A DNA stretch of 64,000 nucleotides from Bog-473 sp963717455 (lineage in GTDB: Bacteria > Actinomycetota > Acidimicrobiia > Acidimicrobiales > RAAP-2): NCBI GenBank assembly GCA_963717455.1, contig OY970336.1:2542001-2606000 (forward strand), written 5' to 3'. Below, piece after piece: positions 7,678 through 16,153 of this stretch (positions are counted from its first letter, which is position 1; the number at the start of each line of letters is the position of its first letter). The translations under genes and the position numbers were made by a program. The notes under the pieces were generated by a model, which saw only the letters and a list, made by a program, of their open reading frames with translations, made no database searches and was not told the origin of the DNA.

Positions 7678-8916
7678 ATGACCATCGCCCCACCTCGGTC
7701 GGACCTCGTAGACGTCGTCGAGTTCCGAGCGCTCTTCGAAGAGGCGCGTCAGCGCCGGCGCCGGCGCCGACTCATGGCCGGAGCCACCATCGCGCTCGTC
7801 GTCGCGCTTGTCGCCGGGCTCTGTGTGCTCGTCGCGTCAGGATCTGCGCGTGGCCGAGGACCTACCACCTCGCCTCTGGGACCACATCGATTCGGAACCT
7901 TTGCCCATCCGACCGGTGCCGTTCTCGTCTTCGCCGATGGACTCTCGCTGGACCTCGACCACCGCACTGCGGTCGTGCGCACCATCGCCGGCCAGCGCGC
8001 CGGAGATCAACGGTGGGACATCGTCCGGGCCGGCCACTCGGTCGTGGTGGGGTGGGGCCAGGTATGGGCGAGCGCAATCGCCGGAGGCGCACCACGAATG
8101 CTCGGACCGGTGGTCACCTTCGTCCCTGCCGCTGAAGAGGGAGCGGTGTGGCTTGTGAACTACCCCGGCGGCAGGATCGGAGAAGGCACGCCGACCTTGA
8201 GCGAAGTGACGACAACGGGGCATGTGATTCAAAGCCAGCTCGGACCCCCACCTCTCAGCGGAGTGCCGATTGTTGGCATACCTGGAGGGTTGGCCTTTGA
8301 GACCAGTACCGGCATTGCCTTTTGGAATGCCAAGCGCCGCGCTTTCATTCGCCAGATCGGAAGCAGGGCGGGCTTCATTGGCAACGCGGCCCATGGACAG
8401 GTGGCCTGGTGCGAAGGCCTGTGCACGTCCTTGCACGTCACTGCGGTGGTTGGATCTGACAAACAGATCCCATCCCCACAATCGGGGCAGGTGTTCGAGC
8501 CAGACTCCGTTCGCCTGAGCCCGGATGGCCGCTATGTCGCAGCCATCACCACCCGCGAAGGGCTCGGCACCGCAAATCAGCTCGGCTCGCTCAACGTGAT
8601 CGATACAAGAACAGGTCACGTAGATGTGGTCCGGGACCCTGTCTCGGTGTGGTCCACGATGACCTGGACGGCCGACAGCAGCACCGTGTTCTTTGCATCA
8701 GACAACTCGGCTGGCATGACGGTGGGCAGGTTCCGGGTGGGGACGCGGAATGCAGGTACTGCCGAGATCCCGATCCAGAATGCCGAGCAGTTCGTGATTG
8801 TGAATCGCTCGGCGGCGAAGGCAATCCTGAGCGGAGTCGCTCATAAGCCGGCAAGCGCTTGCTTGCCGATGGTGACGAGCTCCGTCCCGTCTCCGGGTTG
8901 TACCTTCGGCTATTGA
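7678..8916 (+). CDS. Membrane-anchored beta-propeller-like protein
   Basis: A 412-aa protein (a TTG at 7663 would add five residues). A short cytoplasmic head with an Arg cluster, EEARQRRRRRRLMAG, precedes one transmembrane helix, ATIALVVALVAGLCVLVASG. The large extracytoplasmic part has WD40-like elements such as SVRLSPDGRYVAAITT and STMTWTADSSTVFFAS, suggesting a propeller. It is probably an exported sensor or binding domain. It is divergent from the GntR gene with the shared operator between them, so GntR control is likely. The ligand is unknown. Confidence 0.7.
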   Translation: MTIAPPRSDLVDVVEFRALFEEARQRRRRRRLMAGATIALVVALVAGLCVLVASGSARGRGPTTSPLGPHRFGTFAHPTGAVLVFADGLSLDLDHRTAVVRTIAGQRAGDQRWDIVRAGHSVVVGWGQVWASAIAGGAPRMLGPVVTFVPAAEEGAVWLVNYPGGRIGEGTPTLSEVTTTGHVIQSQLGPPPLSGVPIVGIPGGLAFETSTGIAFWNAKRRAFIRQIGSRAGFIGNAAHGQVAWCEGLCTSLHVTAVVGSDKQIPSPQSGQVFEPDSVRLSPDGRYVAAITTREGLGTANQLGSLNVIDTRTGHVDVVRDPVSVWSTMTWTADSSTVFFASDNSAGMTVGRFRVGTRNAGTAEIPIQNAEQFVIVNRSAAKAILSGVAHKPASACLPMVTSSVPSPGCTFGY

Positions 8917-8924
8917 CCGCGAAC

Positions 8925-8944
8925 AGGGTGAACCCGTACGCCGG
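8925..8944 (+). repeat. Dispersed intergenic repeat, copy 3
   Basis: AGGGTGAACCCGTACGCCGG begins eight bases after the stop at 8916. It differs from copy 2 by one base in 20. Confidence 0.65.
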
Positions 8945-8953
8945 TCTCGTGGC

Positions 8954-9583
8954 ATGGCTGGCAGTAACGTCCACATGGTGACGGAGGCGTTCTCCTTCTT
9001 TGGCGACCATCATTCCGGCTGGATCAGGGGGCCGTGTCGATGTGCTCTGCACCGTCTGTATGTGATTTCGGGTCTCATTCTGCTGGCCGCCTTCGTCACC
9101 TGCTGTGGGTCGGACCCTGCCGGAGCCGCTCGCCCGACGATCCCGGTTGTGCCATGCACGGACTCCATCGGCGTGACCTAGCACCCCGCTATCTCCGGCT
9201 ACCGACTCGTACTTGGAAGAATCTCGGTCCCTCCGGATTACAACCCCCAGGTCGTACCCGTCAGTGGCCACGGAGAATGGAAGTACTGGCGCAAGGCGGG
9301 TGTCGCGGTGCAAAGGGGCAACATCACGGTGACCGTGCGCGTACCGCCGGGATGGCGATCGCGCGCTGCGATCACCTGGGGCGGTCTTCCAATCGTGAGC
9401 ACACTCCGGTTCAGCGGCTGTGGACTCAGCACGTCAGCAGGTGCATGGAATGCCTATGCCGGCGGCTTCTACCTCCGAGCCTCTCGCGCGTGCGTACCAC
9501 TGACGTTTTCCTCGCGGGGTCGCGAGAACACACTGTGGTTCGGACTCGGCAAGCACTGTTCGGTAACCCCACAGAGGGACTAA
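8954..9583 (+). pseudogene. Secreted protein gene with in-frame TAG
   Basis: One reading frame runs from 8954 to 9583 and is interrupted only by TAG at 9179-9181. The upstream part has a hydrophobic segment LYVISGLILLAAFVTCCG with a lipobox-like cysteine, then PVVPCTDSIGVT. The downstream part (HPAISGYRLVLGRISVPP, then EWKYWRKAGVAV, AWNAYAGGFYLRA and FGLGKHC) continues the same exported-protein style. Both parts share one frame, so a single nonsense mutation or a sequencing error is the simplest explanation. The function is unknown. A start inside the downstream part at 9308 would lose the signal peptide. Confidence 0.6.
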
Positions 9584-9620
9584 CGAGGCTGACGCAGTTG
9601 AACACCACGGAGCGGGGAGG

Positions 9621-9637
9621 GGGTGCCCCCGTACGGC
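9621..9637 (+). repeat. Partial dispersed repeat
   Basis: GGGTGCCCCCGTACGG matches the first part of the repeat family and then diverges. It sits in the 183-base gap before the convergent amidohydrolase gene, which otherwise shows nothing. Confidence 0.4.
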
Positions 9638-9766
9638 TATGGGAGCCATGCACGGGCCGGTTCCGGCTATTCGCGCCCTTCAATAACGACAAATCCGTGT
9701 GGGACGGGTCTGCTGTGCGCCTGGGTGACCGCCTTTCAAACTGCGACTTGCCAACGGCGTTACGCG

Positions 9767-11002
9767 TCACGAGACGGGAAGGGCGATAGTCGTGGCGTCA
9801 GCCGGAAGTTCATCGGGAAGCAGGTCGTGCGAGAGGTCCAAAACTGTCGGCCCGATGCGGTCGGCGATCGGCTGAAGCTGCGCCAGGTCGAAGCGGTATG
9901 CCCGGGACGCGTTCAAGCCGAGCATGAGGCCGACCTCATCGGGCTCGACGTCGTGGAAGACGTGACGGAGCACGGACCGGGTGTGCGGGAAGGTTCCTTC
10001 CGCGTGCGGGTAGTCGGATCCCCACATGAGCCGATCTATCCCGGTGGCATGCCGTGTCTTGCTGTCTCTCCGGCTGAGGAAGCTGGCCCCGATGTAGCAC
10101 TGGCGCGCCCAATATTCGCTGGGTCGCAGCTTCATGCTGTCACGGATCACTCCACCAAAGAGACCTTCGACCGCACCCGGTCTGGCGTTGACAATGCGGT
10201 CGTACATGAAGTCCAGTTCGGCGAGGGTGCCTGGCACCCACGAGTTACCTGTCTCGGTCATCACGAACGTGAGCTCAGGGTGTCGTTCGAATACGCCGCT
10301 GAAGATCAGCCGCACGAGCGGCCTCTGGCAGTACCAGCCAAACTCGAGGAACATCATCACAAGCGACGTGTCGATGTCGCCGTAAGTCGTCGGGCCGCCA
10401 CCTCCGCCGTGGCTGTTGACCACGACCCCTAGATCCTCGCAGACAGTCCAAAGCGGCTCGTACGCAGGGGAGTGCAGCTGCGGGGTCGTCTCGTCGACCG
10501 GGGGATTCGGGAGCATAATTCCGCCGAAAAGGCCTGGCTGCTCGGCAGCCCAGCGAACTTCCTCGACCGCCCTCTCGACGTCGTCGAGGAAGATCTGGGC
10601 GATCCCGGCCCGACGACCAGGGCACTGGGAGCAGAAGTCGGCCAGCCACCGGTTGTGGGCGCGGATACCGGCCCAGCGGAACCGTAACTCCTCGGCGTCT
10701 CTCGGCGCGGGCGGATTGAAGATTATGCCCGATGGGTAGAAGGGCGGAATCGTGTTGGGAAACAGAACCTCCGCCACGACGCCATCGCTCTCGACGTCCT
10801 TCTGGCGTAGCGCATCATCGAAGTTGCGCTGGTACTCGAGCGATTCGGTATCCCGCAGATCGGCGAAAGGATTCGAGTATTCCTTCCGCCAAGCGTCGAA
10901 GTCGTCACGGAACCCATGATCGAGATATTGGCGATATATATCCATGGAGGCTCCGGCGTGCCCATCGGCCGAGATCACGACGTAGTGGTCAGAACTCTCC
11001 AT
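9767..11002 (-). CDS. Amidohydrolase 2 family metal-dependent hydrolase
   Basis: A 411-aa TIM-barrel protein. DGHAG at residues 13-17 supplies the first metal-binding positions, NSHGGGG with His198 is the central histidine, and GSDYPHAEG with Asp330 is the final catalytic aspartate. This layout fits the amidohydrolase-2 branch that includes ACMSD-type decarboxylases and hydrolases acting on aromatic or cyclic carboxylates. Only the class can be named. It is monocistronic on the minus strand. ATG 11002 is followed directly by the conserved ADGHAG strand, so the start is credible. Confidence 0.85.
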   Translation of the reverse strand: MESSDHYVVISADGHAGASMDIYRQYLDHGFRDDFDAWRKEYSNPFADLRDTESLEYQRNFDDALRQKDVESDGVVAEVLFPNTIPPFYPSGIIFNPPAPRDAEELRFRWAGIRAHNRWLADFCSQCPGRRAGIAQIFLDDVERAVEEVRWAAEQPGLFGGIMLPNPPVDETTPQLHSPAYEPLWTVCEDLGVVVNSHGGGGGPTTYGDIDTSLVMMFLEFGWYCQRPLVRLIFSGVFERHPELTFVMTETGNSWVPGTLAELDFMYDRIVNARPGAVEGLFGGVIRDSMKLRPSEYWARQCYIGASFLSRRDSKTRHATGIDRLMWGSDYPHAEGTFPHTRSVLRHVFHDVEPDEVGLMLGLNASRAYRFDLAQLQPIADRIGPTVLDLSHDLLPDELPADATTIALPVS

Positions 11003-11152
11003 GACCTCTCCTGCCTCCCTCGACTGAAGTGAGTCGATCGAACCCGGTGAACACCTGCAATCCTACGCTTGTCGAGAATCTTCTGTATCTTCGTCCGCAA
11101 GCAGGGTCCGCTGCCACCAAAACGATTCTCAGTAGGGAAGGATTGCCAGAGG

Positions 11153-11749
11153 ATGACCCCGCTCGTCCGCAAAGCGACTCGCACCGACATCAACCTTGCT
11201 GGAGACGTGCTGGCGGCGGCCATGGCGGCCGATCCGGTCGCGTGCTGGATCCTCGGCAAGGACACGGACGTGGAGCAGCGGCTACGCCTAGTGTTCCGCG
11301 GCCTGATCCGCGTGGCCACGCGCGCTTCCGACCATGAGGTCCACCTGACCGACGACGGGTGGACCGTCGGGTTGTGGCACGGCGTCGGCAGATGGGATTT
11401 ATCGCCGTTCGACTTGATTCGTGTCTTCCCCTCGTCCTTGCGCTCCGGTTTCTTGAACAGGCGTGGCCTGCAGTTGACCAACGCCATGCACAAGGCCCAC
11501 CCCCGCGAACCGCACCATTACCTCGAGGTACTGGGGACGAGGCCGGATCGGCAAGGCCACGGCGGTGGGTCGGCGGTCATGACGGCGATGGCTGAGCGGT
11601 GTGACCGCGACGGGGTGGCCGCCTACCTCGAGAACTCGAACCCGCGAAATGAGCCCTTTTACGGGCGGCACGGTTTCGAGCTGATGCCAGCATTTAATCT
11701 ACCCGCAGGCTGCCCGCCCCTGGCTCCGATGTGGCGCGAGCCGCACTGA
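11153..11749 (+). CDS. GNAT family N-acetyltransferase
   Basis: A 198-aa protein from ATG 11153; a longer frame from 11069 lacks a ribosome-binding site. The acetyl-CoA loop is HYLEVLGTRPDRQGHGGGSAV at about 118-138, matching the GNAT motif A RxxGxG (here RQGHGGG). It is followed by YLENSNPRNEPFYGRHGFEL, the usual C-terminal signature. It transfers an acetyl group to an unknown amine. The gene is divergent from the amidohydrolase and otherwise isolated. Confidence 0.85.
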   Translation: MTPLVRKATRTDINLAGDVLAAAMAADPVACWILGKDTDVEQRLRLVFRGLIRVATRASDHEVHLTDDGWTVGLWHGVGRWDLSPFDLIRVFPSSLRSGFLNRRGLQLTNAMHKAHPREPHHYLEVLGTRPDRQGHGGGSAVMTAMAERCDRDGVAAYLENSNPRNEPFYGRHGFELMPAFNLPAGCPPLAPMWREPH

Positions 11750-12216
11750 GCTGCGAGCGTCAAACGCCAGCGCGGCCTCCGGAGGCGGAACACCAGCTTT
11801 GGTCTTGTGTTCGAACAAGTGGACTGCCCCCTACCGCCTGGGGCGCCTCCCAGCGGCGTCCTTTTCGATTTGCAGACCCGCCGGGCGCACTCCTGCGAGT
11901 GCCCTACAGCGGGACCTTATAGAGCGCAGGGCAATCACATCTGAGTGACGCAGGAACTCGTCGGTCAGTCGGACCCGTCGACCACCGCTGGGTACATCGC
12001 GTATGCGCACGTCGACGCCGCTGCCGCGGTCCGGGCATTGTCAATCGGGCCGCCAGGGCGTAGCGTCAGCCGTGACAACGAAGAGCCCCCGGTGGCTGTC
12101 GGACGCCGTGCCGGCACCTGACAGGATGTAAGCCGACGTGGGCGATGGTAGGCGGTTCCCCGAAGCGGGAACGCTTGTGCGCCCTGCCGACCCTCCTGAC
12201 GGTGCCAGAAGGAGGA
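11750..12216. other. Intergenic region
   Basis: These 467 bases contain only short overlapping frames without ribosome-binding sites or recognisable protein sequence. No RNA gene, att site or repeat was seen. Confidence 0.5.
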
Positions 12217-12408
12217 ATGATGGCAACAACCGAGACGCCTAGGCAGTCGGGCTGGCAGTGCGGCCTGAACGAGCTGGAGGCCATGTCGCCAGATGAGCTG
12301 CTTATCGAGTTCGTGAGGACACAGGACCGAGTCGAGGAGGCCGTCCAAGAGATGGGAGTTCTGATCCGTCTGATGGCGGGAAGGCTGCGTGAAGACGCGT
12401 CGGCGTGA
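12217..12408 (+). CDS. Small coiled-coil-like protein, 63 aa
   Basis: AAGGAGGA ends directly before two consecutive ATG codons at 12217 and 12220, and spacing favours the second. The peptide contains NELEAMSPDELLIEFVRTQD and a helical segment RVEEAVQEMGVLIRLMAGRL with heptad-like hydrophobics. It is probably an all-helical small protein. No family is recognised. The strong ribosome-binding site is the main support. Confidence 0.5.
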   Translation: MMATTETPRQSGWQCGLNELEAMSPDELLIEFVRTQDRVEEAVQEMGVLIRLMAGRLREDASA

Positions 12409-12554
12409 TCCTCGCTGTCGGGTGAACGGCCTCGCCTCGCCTACCCGGCCGGGGCGTGCCCGCTGACGGTCCGGTATCCTTCGCTTCGGGAGTGCCGTGA
12501 GCACGCCGCCTGTTTGCAGGTGTAGCACGGGCCTCGATTCGTTTCGCGAAAATC

Positions 12555-12574
12555 GGGGTGACCCAGAACGCCGG
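12555..12574 (+). repeat. Dispersed intergenic repeat, copy 4
   Basis: GGGGTGACCCAGAACGCCGG lies in the otherwise empty 315-base gap 12409-12723. The following CTTTGTGTG is shared with a partial copy at 37139-37155. Confidence 0.6.
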
Positions 12575-12723
12575 CTTTGTGTGGGACCAATCAGCCTCCG
12601 CGAGACCTTGTGGATCGGATCCGCCGAAAACAATGCGGGGCGCTACGTGGATGCTGACACGCCGGTGAAAGCAGCGTCCAGGTCGGCGTAGTGTCTAAGC
12701 AACATCGAGGAGAGGAGCTTGTC

Positions 12724-12939
12724 ATGGCCGAGAGCGTGTACAAGGTCATAGAACTCGTGGGTACGAGCGGGGAATCCTGGGAGAAGGCCGCCAGCGCGGC
12801 GGTGGCCAAGGCCAGCGCGTCGTTGCGTGACCTTCGAATCGCCGAGGTGGCTGAACTCGACCTCCAGCTCGAGGATGGGAAGGTCAAGGCGTATCGAGCC
12901 AGGGTGAAGGTTTCTTTCAAGTACGAGGGTGGCGACTGA
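12724..12939 (+). CDS. Dodecin
   Basis: A 71-aa protein matching dodecin in length and sequence (VYKVIELVGTSGESWEKAA, then LRDLRIAEVAELDLQLEDGK and YRARVKVSFKYEGG). Dodecins assemble into hollow dodecamers that bind flavins and act as flavin store or protectant in the cytoplasm. ATG 12724 is preceded by GAGGAGAGGAG; an upstream in-frame start at 12691 would add an unconserved leader. It is monocistronic. Confidence 0.93.
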   Translation: MAESVYKVIELVGTSGESWEKAASAAVAKASASLRDLRIAEVAELDLQLEDGKVKAYRARVKVSFKYEGGD

Positions 12940-13049
12940 ACTCCGACAACGTTCCCGACAACTGAGCGTCGGAATGTTCGTGACCTTGTGTTGGAGGATG
13001 CGGGAGCAATAGCGAGGCGCGTGCCGACTTGGACTGAAGCTCACCTACG

Positions 13050-13074
13050 GGTGCCCCCGATTCAACGCCGGGAA
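13050..13074 (+). repeat. Dispersed intergenic repeat, copy 5 (intact IS target form)
   Basis: This copy reads GGGTGCCCCCGATTCA followed by ACGCCGGGA. CCCCGATTCA is identical to the left flank of IS copy B, and ACGCCGGG is identical to the right flank of IS copy A. It therefore looks like an unoccupied target site. Confidence 0.7.
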
Positions 13075-13176
13075 GGGGTGCCTCCTTGCGGGGATACACT
13101 CCCCTGGGTGACGTCTCAGTGGCAATAGGGTCCTTGGACTCTGAACCTCATAGTTGAAGCCCCGTACGCTTTGACC

Positions 13177-13608
13177 ATGCCGAGGCGAATCCTCGAGGAA
13201 CTTTCATGGGACGAGTGCTTCACGTTGCTCAGACAACAGGTCATCGGTCGGCTCGTCTATCAAGACGAACTGGGACTAGCCGCAGTCCCGGTCAACTATG
13301 CCGTCGCTGGAAATACCATTGTCTTCCGCTCTGAGGCAGGTTCGAAAGTGCGCGGCCTGCAAGAACGGGATATCGCCTTTCAAGTTGATCACATAGATAC
13401 GGTCAGCCACTCAGGATGGAGCGTTCTGATTCGTGGTACCGCTGAAGAAGTCGACTTCGAGCGCCTGTCAGAACTGATAGGACAGATCGACGGCGCCCCG
13501 CCGCAACCCTGGAAGAAGGGGATTCACAACATATGGGTCGTGATCACTCGGAAGGTGGTGAGCGGACGGCGCTTGGCAGACTTCGCTGAAGATTTTTGGC
13601 TCTTCTGA
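13177..13608 (+). CDS. Pyridoxamine 5'-phosphate oxidase-like flavin-binding protein
   Basis: A 143-aa split-barrel protein. The N-terminal WDECFTLLRQQVIGRLVY, the central strand AAVPVNYAVAGNTIVFRSEA and SGWSVLIRGTAEEV are typical of small actinobacterial PNPOx-like proteins. These bind FMN, F420 or haem and reduce unknown substrates. ATG 13177 is used; a TTG two codons earlier is also in frame. There is no clear Shine-Dalgarno sequence, so it may be leaderless. Confidence 0.8.
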   Translation: MPRRILEELSWDECFTLLRQQVIGRLVYQDELGLAAVPVNYAVAGNTIVFRSEAGSKVRGLQERDIAFQVDHIDTVSHSGWSVLIRGTAEEVDFERLSELIGQIDGAPPQPWKKGIHNIWVVITRKVVSGRRLADFAEDFWLF

Positions 13609-13699
13609 GGTGATGCAGCTTCCTCACCCTGGCCTCAACAGGTGGCCCTGGGAAGAAGTAGTTTGCCGCAGCCAGCCAATCTCTTATCAAGACTCGACT

Positions 13700-13720
13700 G
13701 GGTGAGCCCCAGTTCGCCGG
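13700..13720 (+). repeat. Dispersed intergenic repeat, copy 6
   Basis: A 21-base copy reading GGGTGAGCCCCAGTTCGCCG plus a final G, located between convergent genes. Confidence 0.55.
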
Positions 13721-13768
13721 TGTGGGACATTCCGGTTGCTCGACTCCTGGCGGACCTCATTTGACTTC

Positions 13769-14278
13769 CTATGTCAGCGAAAGGAACGGGATAAGTGTCT
13801 TGAGGAACCATTCACTGATGATCATGACCGGGGTCTGTTCGGTGTCAATTCGATAGGTCCGGGCTAGGAGGTAATCGCCGAACTTCACATCGCTGTTCGG
13901 TCGAAGGACCCCAAATTGCCCGCCGACACCTTGACGGGTGACAGCGATCCCCATTTCGTCGAGTATCCGACCGATCGGGTCGGTGCTGGTCTCAAGCCGG
14001 TTACAGAAACCTGTCGGTAGGCGACCAACGGCAATGATGCTTTCCGCGTAGACGTATGAACAGCCGGATGTTCGACCCCGCAGAGTGGCCGCTCGGTGAA
14101 GCAGTGGCTCACCCTCTTCAACTCGTAAACCGTTCGCGCTGTGGGCTTCGACTATGTGGTGGTGATGGGTATGGGCCTCGATTGTCTCGCCGACAAGCTG
14201 CTCCAAGAAGTCCGTTACGGTGCCGCTTGTCCTGTCCAGAGCAGCCCTTAGACCCAATCGATTCGACACCAGCACCAT
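13769..14278 (-). CDS. Chorismate lyase-like protein (DUF98/UTRA fold)
   Basis: From ATG 14278 the protein has 169 residues; a GTG at 14329 would add 17. The N-terminus LRAALDRTSGTVTDFLEQL and the later SYVYAESIIAVGRLP and DPIGRILDEMGIAVTRQ follow the order of the chorismate pyruvate-lyase-like DUF98 family, related to Mycobacterium Rv2949c. Members release pyruvate from chorismate to give 4-hydroxybenzoate. A role here is inferred only from family resemblance, and a ligand-binding UTRA-like function is the alternative. No pathway genes are nearby. Confidence 0.55.
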   Translation of the reverse strand: MVLVSNRLGLRAALDRTSGTVTDFLEQLVGETIEAHTHHHHIVEAHSANGLRVEEGEPLLHRAATLRGRTSGCSYVYAESIIAVGRLPTGFCNRLETSTDPIGRILDEMGIAVTRQGVGGQFGVLRPNSDVKFGDYLLARTYRIDTEQTPVMIISEWFLKTLIPFLSLT

Positions 14279-14340
14279 TGAATCGCAACTCGGCCACCGG
14301 TTCACCGACGTGACTGAGCCGAGGGCCACGCCGCCCTGAG

Positions 14341-14360
14341 GGGGTAGCCCCGAACGCCGG
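14341..14360 (+). repeat. Dispersed intergenic repeat, copy 7
   Basis: GGGGTAGCCCCGAACGCCGG occupies the short gap between two minus-strand genes. Confidence 0.6.
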
Positions 14361-14372
14361 TTCAGAGGCGTT

Positions 14373-15074
14373 CTAGACGCCGGTCAAGAGCCTTACGACT
14401 CCGGTGGTGTCGGAGAGATCGTGGAGCACGGCGTTGGCTCCGATGCCCTCCAGCGAATCGGCTGTATAGCGACCTGTCCCAACGAGCAGACACCGGACAC
14501 CGGCAGATCGGGCGCAATCAAGGTCTCGCGGCGTGTCACCGATCACCCAAACTTGATCGGGATCAGCGCGCCACCCAGTCTGCTCCGCTACCCGCGCCAT
14601 TGCGCGAGGCACCAAGAGCCTGCGATCGTGATCGTCACTGCCGTATGCGCCCACACTGAGGTTGAGCCATTTGTCTAGACCGAAGGCCGCCACTTTAACG
14701 ACGGCGTTGGGGTAAACGTTCCCGGTTACAAGGGTGGACAATACGGACGGCCGGGCGGCAAGTTCGGCCAGGATTGTGGCAGCACCCGGACAGGCCTTTC
14801 CCTCGGCCGCGAGGCGACCCGTGGCGGCGACAGCGGCCAGCTCCCTCTCGATATGACCCAGCACCGCCTCGACCAGCTCGGGCGTCTCATCGATGCCCAT
14901 GTCCGACAAGTACTCGCGCACGATTTGCGGATCGGTCTTGCCGCTCATCCTCGGGCGGACCTCAGGCCGAACGCCGAGCACACGTTCCAACGCGACGTCG
15001 AACACGCCTGCACCTAGCCCGCCGGTCTTGACTAATGTCCCGTCGACATCCCAGAGCAGGACCCGGCGGATCAT
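14373..15074 (-). CDS. HAD family hydrolase (phosphatase)
   Basis: A 233-aa protein starting MIRRVLLWDVDGTLVKTGG. DVDGT carries the nucleophilic and acid/base aspartates. The second motif is STLVTGN and the last GDTPRDLDCARSAG. The alpha-helical cap between motifs I and II fits the phosphoglycolate-phosphatase-like subgroup. It dephosphorylates a small metabolite that cannot be named. The start at 15074 removes a long unconserved extension of the same frame. Confidence 0.88.
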   Translation of the reverse strand: MIRRVLLWDVDGTLVKTGGLGAGVFDVALERVLGVRPEVRPRMSGKTDPQIVREYLSDMGIDETPELVEAVLGHIERELAAVAATGRLAAEGKACPGAATILAELAARPSVLSTLVTGNVYPNAVVKVAAFGLDKWLNLSVGAYGSDDHDRRLLVPRAMARVAEQTGWRADPDQVWVIGDTPRDLDCARSAGVRCLLVGTGRYTADSLEGIGANAVLHDLSDTTGVVRLLTGV

Positions 15075-15181
15075 TGGGCAACCGTACCGGTAGCCACCAG
15101 TGGGGAGGAGCGACCCCTGCCCCCGTACGCGGGTAGGGGCACCGCAAGGCGTGCAGACTCGTCTGCCAGCGTGATGGGTCC

Positions 15182-15994
15182 TTAGTGCTTCGTCACGGTG
15201 ATAGGAACGGGTGGGGTGAGGTATCTGGGCGGTACGCCCGTTTCGTCCATGACCTGAGCGATCACTTGGTACTTGCCCGGCCGCAGGGATGCTGCGCTCC
15301 CGTCGCATCGACTCGTGCCACCGAGGATGTCCACCTGGTAGCTCTGCCCATGGGCGATCCGTGTGCTGTACCCCGTTCCGGCGACCCCACCCGTGTAGCC
15401 AGCCACGATTTGCTTGGTGCCACTGCGCACTACCTCGACGAGCAACGGCTGCCCTGTGTCCATGAGAAAGGGCGTAGCGCTTCGGTTGGTGATGGTGAGA
15501 TGGCCACCGAAGTGGCCGCCCGGCTCGACCTTCGTAGAGTCAAGGTGCAACGAGAGATCCAGGCCGCGCGGTGGTTGTGTGGATCTGAGAAATGGCCAGC
15601 AGTCCCAGGTCGGCTTGGTGGGATCGGGGCCAATGAAGACCTTGACCGCAGGTCCGAAACGAGTACGGATCTGAGCGGCCAAGGCTTCGCTACCAGGCTT
15701 CAAGACGACGAGGTACCCCCACGTGCAGGTGATCGAGGAGAGGAAATGGCTCCCGGCAGCTGCCAAGAGTGGCACCACACTCGGCGGATTGGTTGATTCT
15801 GGCAGCGGAGCTTGAGGTTTCTCAGCAGCGCAAGCCACTTGGGAATAGCGAGGATCGAAGGGGTATCTCTGCACCTGTGCTGCTCCGGCGGCTGTTGGCC
15901 GCTCGACTCCGATCGCCCACAAGGAAGAAATCAGTAGGGTTCCGAAGGCGAACGCCGCTGTACTTCTGTTCCAAACCCTGGATCGCATACCCAT
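15182..15994 (-). CDS. Exported protein, unknown function
   Basis: A 270-aa protein with a signal peptide (RSTAAFAFGTLLISSLWAIG, likely cut after the AAGAA region). The C-terminal half, DLSLHLDSTKVEPGGHFGGH followed by LTITNRSATPF and GKYQVIAQVMDETGVPP, looks like an Ig-like beta-sandwich (intracellular proteinase inhibitor/BsuPI-like). Four cysteines in the mature part could form disulphides. It is probably an extracellular beta-sandwich protein, with no enzyme motif. It reads away from IS copy B. Confidence 0.7.
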   Translation of the reverse strand: MGMRSRVWNRSTAAFAFGTLLISSLWAIGVERPTAAGAAQVQRYPFDPRYSQVACAAEKPQAPLPESTNPPSVVPLLAAAGSHFLSSITCTWGYLVVLKPGSEALAAQIRTRFGPAVKVFIGPDPTKPTWDCWPFLRSTQPPRGLDLSLHLDSTKVEPGGHFGGHLTITNRSATPFLMDTGQPLLVEVVRSGTKQIVAGYTGGVAGTGYSTRIAHGQSYQVDILGGTSRCDGSAASLRPGKYQVIAQVMDETGVPPRYLTPPVPITVTKH

Positions 15995-16153
15995 CCTCGC
16001 GACTCAACACTGTACGACCGCAGAAAGGATCGCTTGGTTCAGTTGACCGTCCCCGATTCAGCATGGAACGGCCGGCTCCCCAACAGCCGCATCTTCGTGG
16101 ATCATTCGCGTTGAGCGGCGAATGGAGCCGACATACGGAAGGAGGAACCGGCC

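Noticed and set aside
9179..9181. TAG as a recoded codon (pyrrolysine or read-through)
   Set aside because: No pyrrolysine genes or stimulatory structure are visible; a nonsense mutation or read error is simpler.
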